NCBI RefSeq assembly: GCF_001688725.2
Contig: NZ_CP015401.2
Coordinates: 4,472,001 to 4,536,000, forward strand
Direction: 5' to 3'
DNA from: Bacteroides caecimuris
Lineage (GTDB): Bacteria > Bacteroidota > Bacteroidia > Bacteroidales > Bacteroidaceae
DNA: 64,000 bases
The position numbers and the translations under genes were made by a program. Position 1 is the first letter of the stretch, and the number at the start of each line of letters is the position of its first letter. The notes under the pieces are model-generated. The model saw only the letters and a list, made by a program, of their open reading frames with translations, was not told the DNA's origin and did no database searches. Positions 48,901 through 56,079 of the stretch are shown here, one piece after another.

Positions 48901-49498
48901 TAACTCCTTGATTAGCCGGAGATTCAATATTGAAGAATGGCATACGCATTTGTGAAGAGCGTCCACCTTCCGGTCTCATATAAAGATTATCACCCGGAGA
49001 CAAGATTGTAAGTTGCTGGCTGAAATCTGATTTGGATGCATGGCTGCCTTCGGAATGATGAAGGTTGAATACTCCCGGATGCTGGTAGCGGAATGTGATA
49101 TCAGACACTTTTACGTTGGCAATCTCCGGTGTATTTTTCTTTCCTTGGTTGGTGAAACGGAGTACCCATTCCACCGTATTGAAGTCGGTAAAGCCTTTCA
49201 CTTCACATTCTACTTTTAATCCTCCGGATGGTTCACGATAAGTATAAAGGTATTTCAGAACCTTGGGATCGTCACTTTTCTGACGCGTAGCCGTATAAGA
49301 CCAGTTTTTGATAAATTCCTGTGAAGGTTTACCTTCATATTCGAAAGAGAAAGGAGGGACCACACCGCGGGCAAAGTGGGTGGTTATCCATTGGCTGGTG
49401 TTTACCGGGCGGTCGCTCATGCGGGCTACCGTCTGTCCTGTTCCATTATGAGGGAACAGAAGCAGAATGAATAGATAATATAGTATTCTTTTTTTCAT
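45989..49498 (-). CDS. Bimodular glycoside hydrolase: GH36 alpha-galactosidase-like + clan GH-A domain
   Basis: The 1169-residue protein has a signal peptide and two complete catalytic modules. Residues of about 25-690 form a GH36-type module: EVFWLDAGWY, KFMVWFEPERV, the nucleophile Asp in YYRQDFN and the acid/base Asp in CASGGRRID. Residues of about 705-1169 form a clan GH-A barrel with ITPINEPD (acid/base Glu) and FIGEFGG (nucleophile Glu), then a C-terminal beta domain. Both modules exist separately next door as the 699- and 533-residue proteins. It overlaps the standalone GH36 gene by 4 bp (ATGA), indicating translational coupling. I cannot place the second module in a numbered GH family. 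Confidence 0.88.
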   Translation of the reverse strand: MKKRILYYLFILLLFPHNGTGQTVARMSDRPVNTSQWITTHFARGVVPPFSFEYEGKPSQEFIKNWSYTATRQKSDDPKVLKYLYTYREPSGGLKVECEVKGFTDFNTVEWVLRFTNQGKKNTPEIANVKVSDITFRYQHPGVFNLHHSEGSHASKSDFSQQLTILSPGDNLYMRPEGGRSSQMRMPFFNIESPANQGVIVAIGWTGTWFADVRCADQQSVALTSGIERLKTYLYPEESIRTSSVCLSFWNGSDRMKGHNQFRRFVQAHHTWKVGGKPTVYPISTSFNYGDPTPCNEYTCLTTDYAIAMVKRYEQFKLVPEVFWLDAGWYNHSADVANHKNWANTVGNWTVDSIRFPEGLRPIADEVHRVGSKFMVWFEPERVMKGSAWALQHPQWMLDARGKAKQEDWTRDGEHDSYLFNLGNPEACRWMSKYIGDFLEENGIDYYRQDFNIEPEGFWAANDEPGRQGICEIRYIEGLYSFWEYLLNRFPGLLVDNCASGGRRIDLESISRSAPMWRTDYSYGEPIGYQCHTYGLNLYLPLHGTGTVSADKFTFRSSLGTSIIYNWKITEAGQSIYDMRDRQAEFKELRPYFYEDYYPLSGINNITSENIWLAYQLYRPSDDSGYIVAFRRKDNPDKSYTVNLSGLHPDHTYILTNKDTGEAIKKTGKELANGFTLTLDNPQSSLIIKYQSSTTAIQKLSVGKKTGVKLRAIGAELDPHFLSQNVTRNDGAKAEDWERIVVKRVKEMGLQSLRVMVMPQWYEPKNDNPDASKIDWHNFTFNSVEMQSLYKVLDMAQEQKMEVTLVLWGAPPGHFLAEGNYGNWVVAPTNYEEWSENFSALVQHLLNNKKYTCVKEITPINEPDWSYIIKGKAAPTADYIEMCKVLDRRFKEDGIRNKVHFSLSDNSDGGTGTHKYLAACTKGLANVADVFNSHTYIFGYETPNSTILDWEKQNSQLASSVGKAHFIGEFGGNQCVGATRQKDIDLYERGVLMTRIAINLLNAGASGVSYWSLIDQYYGKDADYGAMQQLGLWKYVKKTYASEPYYNDIKSDYEVRPQYYAYSLLTRFIRPGAEIYPIATPEEWYAGTAVRNTNGKWVYVFASGMDQEKAISLINQHTQTKGNYQVYRYIKDGLPTTDQMLAPDAQPLKVNDKILCLLPAHSVIVLKQE

Positions 49499-51594
49499 TC
49501 TTTATTCGGTTTTTCGTTGGTAACTTTATATTTTAGTAATAAGGAACTATGTGGCTTTTCGAGGAACAGTGGCAACTGACTGGTCAGTTCTTTTCCCTGA
49601 TAGATTTTGCTCTGTCGGCTATCCATGTCTGTCACTGTATAGTATTTTTCCGGATCCACTCCTGAAAGTCTGACGGTGATTTTTTTGTCTTTGGAGGCGG
49701 TTCTGCGGAAAGCAACGATAATACCACTGTCGTCCGACGGACGATGCATTTGATAGGCTAGCCAGATATTATCTCGCGTCATGTCTTCTGTACCCGTCAG
49801 TGGGTAATAATCTTCGTAATAGTAAGGTCTGATTTCGTGGAATTCTTTCAGACAACGTTGCATCTCGTAAACGGAGGCATTTTTATCGGTTATTTTCCAG
49901 TTATAAATCAAAGCTGTGCTGACGCTTGAGCGGAAAGAATACGGATCGGTCTGTAAACTACCTGTTCCATGTAAAGGTAGGAAGAAATTCAGGCCATACG
50001 TGTGACATTGGTAGCCGTCCGGATCGTCGTAATGATAATAATCACTCCTCCATAGTGGTGCGCTTCGGCCGATTGTTTCCCAGTCAATACGTCGTCCCCC
50101 ACTGGCACAGTTGTCTATGAGCAGGTTCGGGAATCGGCTCAGCAGATAATCCCAGAAGTAGTATAGTCCTTCGATGTGTCGTATCTCTTTCATTCCTGTA
50201 CGTCCGGGCTCATCGTTGGCTGCCCAGTAGATATCCGGCTGCATATTGAAATCCTGACGGTAATAGTCTATGCTGTTTTCTTCGAGCATATCGCCTATAT
50301 ATTTACTCATCCAGTGGCAGGCTTCCGGATTTCCCAGATCGAACAGTAGGTAGGTGTCATTGTTGTGTTCGGGAATGTCGAGCATCCAGTCGGGGTGTTC
50401 TACTGCCCATTGGGTACCACGGATGACACGCTCGGGTTCGAACCAGACCATGAATTTAGCTCCTACTTTGTGTATTTCGTCGGCTACAGGACGAAGTCCT
50501 TTGGGGAAGCGCAATGTATCTACAGTCCAGTTACCGGCTGTGTTGGCCCAGGTCTTGCCATGTTCGAAGTCTGCAGCATCGGTGTTCCATCCGGCATCCA
50601 GCCAGAATACTTCGGGCTTCAATCCGAACTGTATGTAACGTTTCACCATGGCAATGGCATAATCGGCTGTCAGGCATGAGTATTCCGTACAAGGTGCGGG
50701 GTCCCGATAGTTGAATCCGCTGGAAAGAGGATATTCGGCAAATTTTCCGTTGATTTTCCGTGACTTGTGTGCCAGGACAAAACGGCGGAATTTATTGTGT
50801 CCTGCCATCCGGTCGATATTTTCCCAAAACATCAGACTGATACTTGGGGTACGAATTGTTTCCTGTGGACGTAAGTATAATTTCATGGTTTTCATTCCCG
50901 AAGCCATGGATATTGTACGATTATCTTGTGCGCATACATCTGCATACCAGGTGCCCGACCAGCCTACTCCTAATATGACTCCCTGTCCGGCAGGTGATTC
51001 AATATTGAAGAAAGGAAGATAGTCCCCTTCTGAAGAGCGTCCTCCTTGTGGAGACATCTGTTTGGTTTCACCCGTTGTCAGAGTAACTGAACGTGGATGG
51101 AAATCATATTTGGAGATATGGTTTCCGTCTGCATAGTGTAACTTGAATTCTCCTTTAGAAGCGTATTGCATGGCAAGGTCTACTACTTTCACTTGTTCCA
51201 GAGTGGGAGAGTTGCTCGTACCTTTGTTGGTGAAGTTCAATACCCATTCGGCAGCTTGATAACTGGGATAGCCTTTTACGGTACATTCTACTTTCAGTTC
51301 GTTGGTAGGATTGTAGTAGGTAAAGAGATACTTTATCACATCCGCTTCTTCGGATTCTATCTTTTGCTGGGAATAGTCCCATTGGCGGATAAATTCTGCG
51401 GAAGGTTTCCCGTCACATATAAACGAGAACGGAGGTGTTTTTCCTTTAGCGAATTGTTTCTGAATCCATTTTTCGATTTCAGGAATGTGTTTGGAGATTT
51501 TAGCCGTCGTCTGCCCCACGGCTATGATGCTCCACACACTCATAATCAGTAATGAGAACAGGAATTTCGATTCGATTTTCTTGAAATGTTTCAT
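49495..51594 (-). CDS. GH36-type alpha-galactosidase
   Basis: The 699-residue exported enzyme (signal peptide ending near IIAVGQ) is expected to release terminal alpha-galactose or a related alpha-linked sugar in the periplasm. An N-terminal beta-supersandwich of about 290 residues precedes the barrel. Key segments are PEVFWLDAGWN, AKFMVWFEPERV, YYRQDFNMQP (nucleophile Asp) and DNCASGGRRIDWE (acid/base Asp). It is strongly similar to the N-terminal module of the fusion protein encoded immediately downstream, with many shared blocks, so one arose from the other. It follows the MFS permease gene by 12 bp. Confidence 0.9.
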   Translation of the reverse strand: MKHFKKIESKFLFSLLIMSVWSIIAVGQTTAKISKHIPEIEKWIQKQFAKGKTPPFSFICDGKPSAEFIRQWDYSQQKIESEEADVIKYLFTYYNPTNELKVECTVKGYPSYQAAEWVLNFTNKGTSNSPTLEQVKVVDLAMQYASKGEFKLHYADGNHISKYDFHPRSVTLTTGETKQMSPQGGRSSEGDYLPFFNIESPAGQGVILGVGWSGTWYADVCAQDNRTISMASGMKTMKLYLRPQETIRTPSISLMFWENIDRMAGHNKFRRFVLAHKSRKINGKFAEYPLSSGFNYRDPAPCTEYSCLTADYAIAMVKRYIQFGLKPEVFWLDAGWNTDAADFEHGKTWANTAGNWTVDTLRFPKGLRPVADEIHKVGAKFMVWFEPERVIRGTQWAVEHPDWMLDIPEHNNDTYLLFDLGNPEACHWMSKYIGDMLEENSIDYYRQDFNMQPDIYWAANDEPGRTGMKEIRHIEGLYYFWDYLLSRFPNLLIDNCASGGRRIDWETIGRSAPLWRSDYYHYDDPDGYQCHTYGLNFFLPLHGTGSLQTDPYSFRSSVSTALIYNWKITDKNASVYEMQRCLKEFHEIRPYYYEDYYPLTGTEDMTRDNIWLAYQMHRPSDDSGIIVAFRRTASKDKKITVRLSGVDPEKYYTVTDMDSRQSKIYQGKELTSQLPLFLEKPHSSLLLKYKVTNEKPNKE

Positions 51595-51606
51595 TGGAAT
51601 ATAGGT

Positions 51607-52761
51607 TTATGTGTTTTTTACTTTTCTCATTATTCCGATCAGATAGCACCATACAATGGCAAGTACTATGATTGCAGATAACTGACTGTGGAATGAATCG
51701 GTAATTACTCCTAAAATAGGCGGGAGGACGGCACCGCCAGATACACCGACGATAAGAAGTGCAGATACTTCGTTCGCTTTCTCGGGAACACGTTTCAAAG
51801 ACAGAGAGAAGATGATGGAAAACAGATTGGCATATCCTATCCCGAAAACTGCTACACATCCGAGGATAAACCAGAGATTAGTGCTAATGGTCATCAGTAT
51901 CAATCCTGCGAGAGCTATCCAGACGCTATAAATATAGAATTTACTTTCTGAATATTTCATCAGTAGGATACCACCCAAAAAGGCTCCTACAGTGCGGGCG
52001 AAGAAATACACACTATTTCCCATTCCTGCATCTGTCAGTGGTAGATCACAACGTTCCATCAGGAATTTAGGGAAAGTCATATTGATACCTACGTCTACAC
52101 CTACCAGCACGAGAATACCGATAAAGAAAGCAAGAATGTATTTGTCTTTGAATAATTCAAGAGTGACTTTGAAAGAAATGTTCTTCCGTTCCTGTTGTTT
52201 TTCTTGTATAGGGGTAAGCCATAGCCATATCAAAGCGAGCAGTGACAGTCCGGCATAAACGGGGAATATCATTTTCCATCCGAAAAAACTACCAGTCACC
52301 CAAGCTGCCAGGATAGGACCCAGGAATGAACTGACTGCTTTGACAAATTGTCCTAGGGTTAATGTACCTGTCAACTTATCGTTTGCAACGACATCCGTTA
52401 CTAATGGGTTGAGTGAAACTTGCAATAGAGTGTTACCGATACCTATCAAGGCAAATGCGATTAATATGGCGGTAAAGTCATATGCAACGAGTGGAAGACA
52501 CATAGCTAATACATGGAATGCGAAGCTAAGTAATACGGTTTTCTTGCGTCCGATGCGATTCATTAACATTCCGGTGGGAATAGAAAGCACCAGGAACCAC
52601 AAGAAACAGGATAGAGAGATGAGATTAACCATCGTATCGGTGAGATGGCTGAAATCATTCTTCACATAGCTCGTGGTTATTCCGACAATGTCAACAAATC
52701 CCATAACGAAGAATCCGAACATGACGGAGAGCATTTTTACTATGGATATTTCTTTTTTCAT
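51607..52761 (-). CDS. MFS sugar permease (FucP/FHS-like)
   Basis: The 384-residue inner-membrane protein has about twelve hydrophobic segments. IPTGMLMNRIGRKKTVLL is the MFS loop 2-3 signature. The region TLLQVSLNPLVTDVVAND followed by GQFVKAVSSFLGP recalls the NPLxT and NxxQ...GSxxGP motifs of FucP-type proton-sugar symporters. It probably imports a monosaccharide or small product released in the periplasm by the neighbouring hydrolases, feeding the ROK kinase. The palindromic array at 52800-52894 lies directly upstream. Confidence 0.85.
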   Translation of the reverse strand: MKKEISIVKMLSVMFGFFVMGFVDIVGITTSYVKNDFSHLTDTMVNLISLSCFLWFLVLSIPTGMLMNRIGRKKTVLLSFAFHVLAMCLPLVAYDFTAILIAFALIGIGNTLLQVSLNPLVTDVVANDKLTGTLTLGQFVKAVSSFLGPILAAWVTGSFFGWKMIFPVYAGLSLLALIWLWLTPIQEKQQERKNISFKVTLELFKDKYILAFFIGILVLVGVDVGINMTFPKFLMERCDLPLTDAGMGNSVYFFARTVGAFLGGILLMKYSESKFYIYSVWIALAGLILMTISTNLWFILGCVAVFGIGYANLFSIIFSLSLKRVPEKANEVSALLIVGVSGGAVLPPILGVITDSFHSQLSAIIVLAIVWCYLIGIMRKVKNT

Positions 52762-52799
52762 TCGTGTACTTTTGATGATAAATTACTTGGTTGGTGGGC

Positions 52800-52894
52800 A
52801 TATATATCCAGCACGGCGGATATATATGGCTAACATGGTGAATATATATGCCCAATACGGTGTATATATATCCCCACTAAATGGGGTGTATATA
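52800..52894. repeat. Phased ATATATAT palindrome array, about 22-bp pitch
   Basis: ATATATAT occurs at 52800, 52820, 52842 and 52864, with a shortened ATATA at 52890 (steps 20, 22, 22, 26). The spacers share an A-rich then GGTG-like pattern (CACGGC, CATGGTG, TACGGTG, AATGGGGTG). Flanks alternate so that neighbouring units can pair (GGCATATATATCC with GGATATATATGGC). It fills the 136-bp gap between the clan GH-A gene stop (52898) and the MFS start. It is the third array of this pitch in the window, with a different core. Confidence 0.75.
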
Positions 52895-52897
52895 CTT

Positions 52898-54499
52898 CTA
52901 TTTTTGTACTAATACCCTGATTGATGAACGAGATAATTTAAGTTTTAGGTTATTCTCTTGCGTATTGACCGTTTCTGTTGATTCTATAAGATTATCACCT
53001 TCCGGTAGGCGTCCTTCCATATATTTGTAGACATTGTATTCTCCATTGGCACCTTCTTTATCATTTTCCAACTGTATCATCTTGTCTTTGTCTGTAGCGT
53101 TGGAAAGTACATACGTCCATTTTCCCTCTGTGTTGAGAAAAGCACTTCCGGCTATCAACTCGTCGCCGAGATCCAATGGATATACTTCGTCGCCCTGGCG
53201 GACAAAACGTGTCAACAGACTATATGCATAGTATTGAGGACGTACCTCGTAGTCTTCCTTGATTTTGGAATATACATCTGGGTCTTCGGTATAAGCGGAT
53301 TTTAGATATTTCCATAAACCGAGTTGCTGCATTTCCGAATAGGAGGCATTGCGGTTATAATATTGATCGATCAGACTCCAGTAGCTTACTCCGCAAGCAC
53401 CGGCATTCAGATAGTTCAGAGCAACGCGGATTAGCTGTACCCCTCGCGTATATGTGTCTATACCATATTGACGGGCACTTCCGTATCCAGGAAAACCGAA
53501 TTCTCCAACAAAATGTCTTTTACCTCCTGCAGAAGCTATATTTTGACGTTCCCAATTTACGAGAGTCGAATTAGGGGTGTTGTAGTCAAACTTGTATACA
53601 TGAGAGTTATACAGGTCGGCTTCATCGTTTGTGAAAGCGGAAACACAGGCAGCGATATATCCGGGTGTACCGTCTGTATTGTCAGAAAGGTTGAAGTGTA
53701 CCTTACTGCGTATTCCATCTGCTTTAAACTTGGCATCCAGTGCTTTCACCATGGGGGCGTAGGTGTCCTGCCAACCCATGGTTTCAAAATCACCTTGCCA
53801 CATGATGCGGCCGTAACCTGCTATATGACTGTCAGGTTCATTGAATGGAGTAATTTGATTGATACAGGTATAATGCTTTTCTTCAATCAGGTATTTCACC
53901 ATTGTGGAGAAGTTTTCAGCAAATTCTTCATAGTTATCTATACCGGCAATCCAACCCGGATTAACGTTATAACTTCGTGCATCACACAAGAAATGCTTTT
54001 GACCATTGTTAATGCCTGATAGTAAGTCGATATTGGTAATGGCTCCCCATACGACTAATGTCACTCCGATATTATTCTCCTGGGCCATATCCAATACTTT
54101 GTATACAGATTGCATTTCTTCCGAATCAAAAGTGAATTTGCTCATATCCGCGACATTAGGATCGTTGTTGTCATTGGAGGGTTCCCACCATTGTGGCTGC
54201 ATCATGATTCGGAATTGTTGTACTTTCATTTTCTTTACCCGTTGTACAACTATATTTTCCCAATCTTCAGCCTTTGAACCATCATTGCGGGTGATGTTTT
54301 GTGAGAAGAAGTGCGGATCCATCTCGACACCGATAGCATGAACCGGAGTTCCTGTTGAATTCCCTACCGCAACAGGATAATAGTTGCAAGCCGGGCAATC
54401 GTCATATTTGTTATAATCATCCGAGCAGGCGGACATTCCCCAAAGTGTGCAAACAATGCTCAATAGAGTTTTACTGATATGTGTCATTTTCATTGCCAT
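52898..54499 (-). CDS. Clan GH-A glycoside hydrolase lipoprotein
   Basis: The 533-residue protein has a lipoprotein signal ending in WGMSACSDD. The barrel begins GVEMDPHFFSQNITRNDG. ITPFNEPDSH carries the acid/base Glu after the conserved Asn, and HFVGEFGFPG the nucleophile Glu, both typical of clan GH-A retaining enzymes. The C-terminal part (YEVRPQYYAYSLLTRFVRQG onwards) is a beta domain. It is closely similar to the C-terminal half of the 1169-residue fusion. Several Met codons precede the signal; 54499 is used, and the upstream 10 codons overlap the isomerase gene. Family number and substrate are not assigned. Confidence 0.82.
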   Translation of the reverse strand: MAMKMTHISKTLLSIVCTLWGMSACSDDYNKYDDCPACNYYPVAVGNSTGTPVHAIGVEMDPHFFSQNITRNDGSKAEDWENIVVQRVKKMKVQQFRIMMQPQWWEPSNDNNDPNVADMSKFTFDSEEMQSVYKVLDMAQENNIGVTLVVWGAITNIDLLSGINNGQKHFLCDARSYNVNPGWIAGIDNYEEFAENFSTMVKYLIEEKHYTCINQITPFNEPDSHIAGYGRIMWQGDFETMGWQDTYAPMVKALDAKFKADGIRSKVHFNLSDNTDGTPGYIAACVSAFTNDEADLYNSHVYKFDYNTPNSTLVNWERQNIASAGGKRHFVGEFGFPGYGSARQYGIDTYTRGVQLIRVALNYLNAGACGVSYWSLIDQYYNRNASYSEMQQLGLWKYLKSAYTEDPDVYSKIKEDYEVRPQYYAYSLLTRFVRQGDEVYPLDLGDELIAGSAFLNTEGKWTYVLSNATDKDKMIQLENDKEGANGEYNVYKYMEGRLPEGDNLIESTETVNTQENNLKLKLSRSSIRVLVQK

Positions 54500-54521
54500 A
54501 TTGATTAAATTTAGTAGGTTA

Positions 54522-55100
54522 TTATTCAAAGCCTAATTCTGCCTCAATTGCCTGAATCAGAATGTGGATAACTTTGATGTGAATTTCTTGTATTCTGTCA
54601 GAATGTGCTGCTCGTGGGGCGCAGACTGCAATGTCTGCCAGTCGTGACAGTTCATTCTCTCCTTTTGAAGTCAGCGCTATCACTTTCATTCCATTGTTGT
54701 GTGCTTGTACGGCAGCTTTCAGTATGTTCTCGGAATGTCCGCTTGTGCTGATGGCCAATAATACATCTCCCTTACATCCCATAGCTTCTACATAGCGGGA
54801 GAAGATCTCGTTGAACGAAAAATCATTTCCCACACAGGTCATGTAAGCCGGGTCATTGATTGCAATTGCCGGTAGCGGGATGCGGTTGTTGCGGTAACGT
54901 CCGGTTAGTTCTTCTGCAAAGTGGGTGGCGTCACATAAAGAACCTCCATTACCACAGCTGATAATCTTATTTCCGGCTTTTAATGCTTCGGCGCAGGTAG
55001 AGGCTGCCTGTGAAATAATCCCGACTGTTGTTGTTTCCTCAAGAAAGCTCTCCAACGTTTGCCGAGCCTCTTCCAGTGTTGTTTCAATAAGCTCTTTCAT
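54522..55100 (-). CDS. SIS-domain phosphosugar isomerase, GmhA-like
   Basis: The 192-residue cytosolic protein matches GmhA, the sedoheptulose-7-phosphate isomerase: GNGGSLCDATHFAEELTGRY, AIAINDPAYMTCVGNDF, ISTSGHSENI, and DRIQEIHIKVIHILIQAIE containing the Glu and His catalytic positions. GmhA normally starts ADP-heptose synthesis for lipopolysaccharide. Here it lies inside a catabolic operon, 5 bp after a ROK kinase, so it may act on a different phosphosugar derived from the imported glycan. A candidate LacI-type operator overlaps the region just upstream. Confidence 0.88.
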   Translation of the reverse strand: MKELIETTLEEARQTLESFLEETTTVGIISQAASTCAEALKAGNKIISCGNGGSLCDATHFAEELTGRYRNNRIPLPAIAINDPAYMTCVGNDFSFNEIFSRYVEAMGCKGDVLLAISTSGHSENILKAAVQAHNNGMKVIALTSKGENELSRLADIAVCAPRAAHSDRIQEIHIKVIHILIQAIEAELGFE

Positions 55101-55102
55101 AA

Positions 55103-55120
55103 TAGTTAATCGGTTAAGTT
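55103..55120. promoter_or_regulatory. Candidate internal LacI-type operator before the GmhA-like gene
   Basis: TAGTTAATCGGTTAAGTT shares 13 of 18 positions with the palindrome at 61323-61340, including the CGGTTAAGT core. It overlaps the last codons of the ROK gene and ends 3 bp before the isomerase ATG. Coding constraint could explain the match, so it is only a candidate. Confidence 0.35.
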
Positions 55121-56074
55121 AGCGGCTACAGAAAGAGCTGCATAATCTCCTATCTGCTCTCCCAAGGCGGCTGGTTTCACTTTACATACTCTGTTTGCAC
55201 AGGATAATGCTTCCTGATCGATTATCTTTTGCATGATGGGTTCCATCATATTTTTATTCCGGGTATAGATGCCACCTATCACAATGACTTCCGGATTCAA
55301 GATATCGATCACCATGGATAATCCTTTTCCCAGATAAATGGCAGACGTCTCATATATGCTTTGGGCTAATTTATCACCTTTGGCAGCTTCTTCAGCCACT
55401 TTTCGGGCAGTAAGCTGATCTAGTTCCTGTAAGGTACACCATTCAACTTTCTGTCCGGTCTGCAATTTCTCCATCACGTACATTTTGGAGAGTTGAGCAA
55501 TACCTCCACCGCTGGCAAATCCCTCAAAAGAGCCCTTTTTACCGTAACCTATCGGACCGAAATCCGACAGGCGGATATGTCCCAGTTCTCCGGCATTGTC
55601 ATTGGTGCCCGTATACAGTTTGCCATTTAATATTAATCCTGCTCCCAGTCCCGTACCGAATGTGAGAAAGACCATATTCTTAGTTCCTTTTCCTGCTCCG
55701 AACTTCCATTCGGCCAAAGCACAGGCATTGGCATCATTGTGTAGACTGGTTTTAATGCCCGTCTTTTCTTCCACCATTGCCACAATGGGGATGTTGTCCC
55801 ATCCCGGTAGGTTAGGGGGAGACATCACGGTGCCTGTTTCACTGTTGAGAGGACCTCCGCAACAGATTCCAATCGCTTTTGTGTTAGTAGGGGTTAGCTG
55901 GTGGAGGTTCATCATCTTTTCGGTTTCACAGAGAATTCTGGCTATTGTTTCGTCGACTGTGGTCGTATCAAATTTCTTTTTGTCGATGATATGTAGCTCG
56001 TCGTTTTCTTTGATACCGTAGATGATGGCGCATTTGGTGCCTCCTACGTCAATTCCTAACAAGTTCTCTTTCAT
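55106..56074 (-). CDS. ROK-family sugar kinase lacking the zinc-binding cysteines
   Basis: The 322-residue protein has the ATP phosphate-binding motif LLGIDVGGTKCAI, CCGGPLNSETG, the catalytic Asp in SLHNDANACALAEW and FGTGLGAGLILNGKLYTG with GELGHI (zinc-ligand His). The usual CxCGxxGCxE zinc site is replaced by GYGKKGSFEG, with no cysteines. ROK kinases phosphorylate hexoses, N-acetylated hexosamines or similar sugars in the cytoplasm. It is 5 bp after GH2 and 5 bp before the isomerase, suggesting a kinase-isomerase pair for one imported sugar. The substrate is unknown. Confidence 0.88.
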   Translation of the reverse strand: MKENLLGIDVGGTKCAIIYGIKENDELHIIDKKKFDTTTVDETIARILCETEKMMNLHQLTPTNTKAIGICCGGPLNSETGTVMSPPNLPGWDNIPIVAMVEEKTGIKTSLHNDANACALAEWKFGAGKGTKNMVFLTFGTGLGAGLILNGKLYTGTNDNAGELGHIRLSDFGPIGYGKKGSFEGFASGGGIAQLSKMYVMEKLQTGQKVEWCTLQELDQLTARKVAEEAAKGDKLAQSIYETSAIYLGKGLSMVIDILNPEVIVIGGIYTRNKNMMEPIMQKIIDQEALSCANRVCKVKPAALGEQIGDYAALSVAANLTD

Positions 56075-56079
56075 AACTA

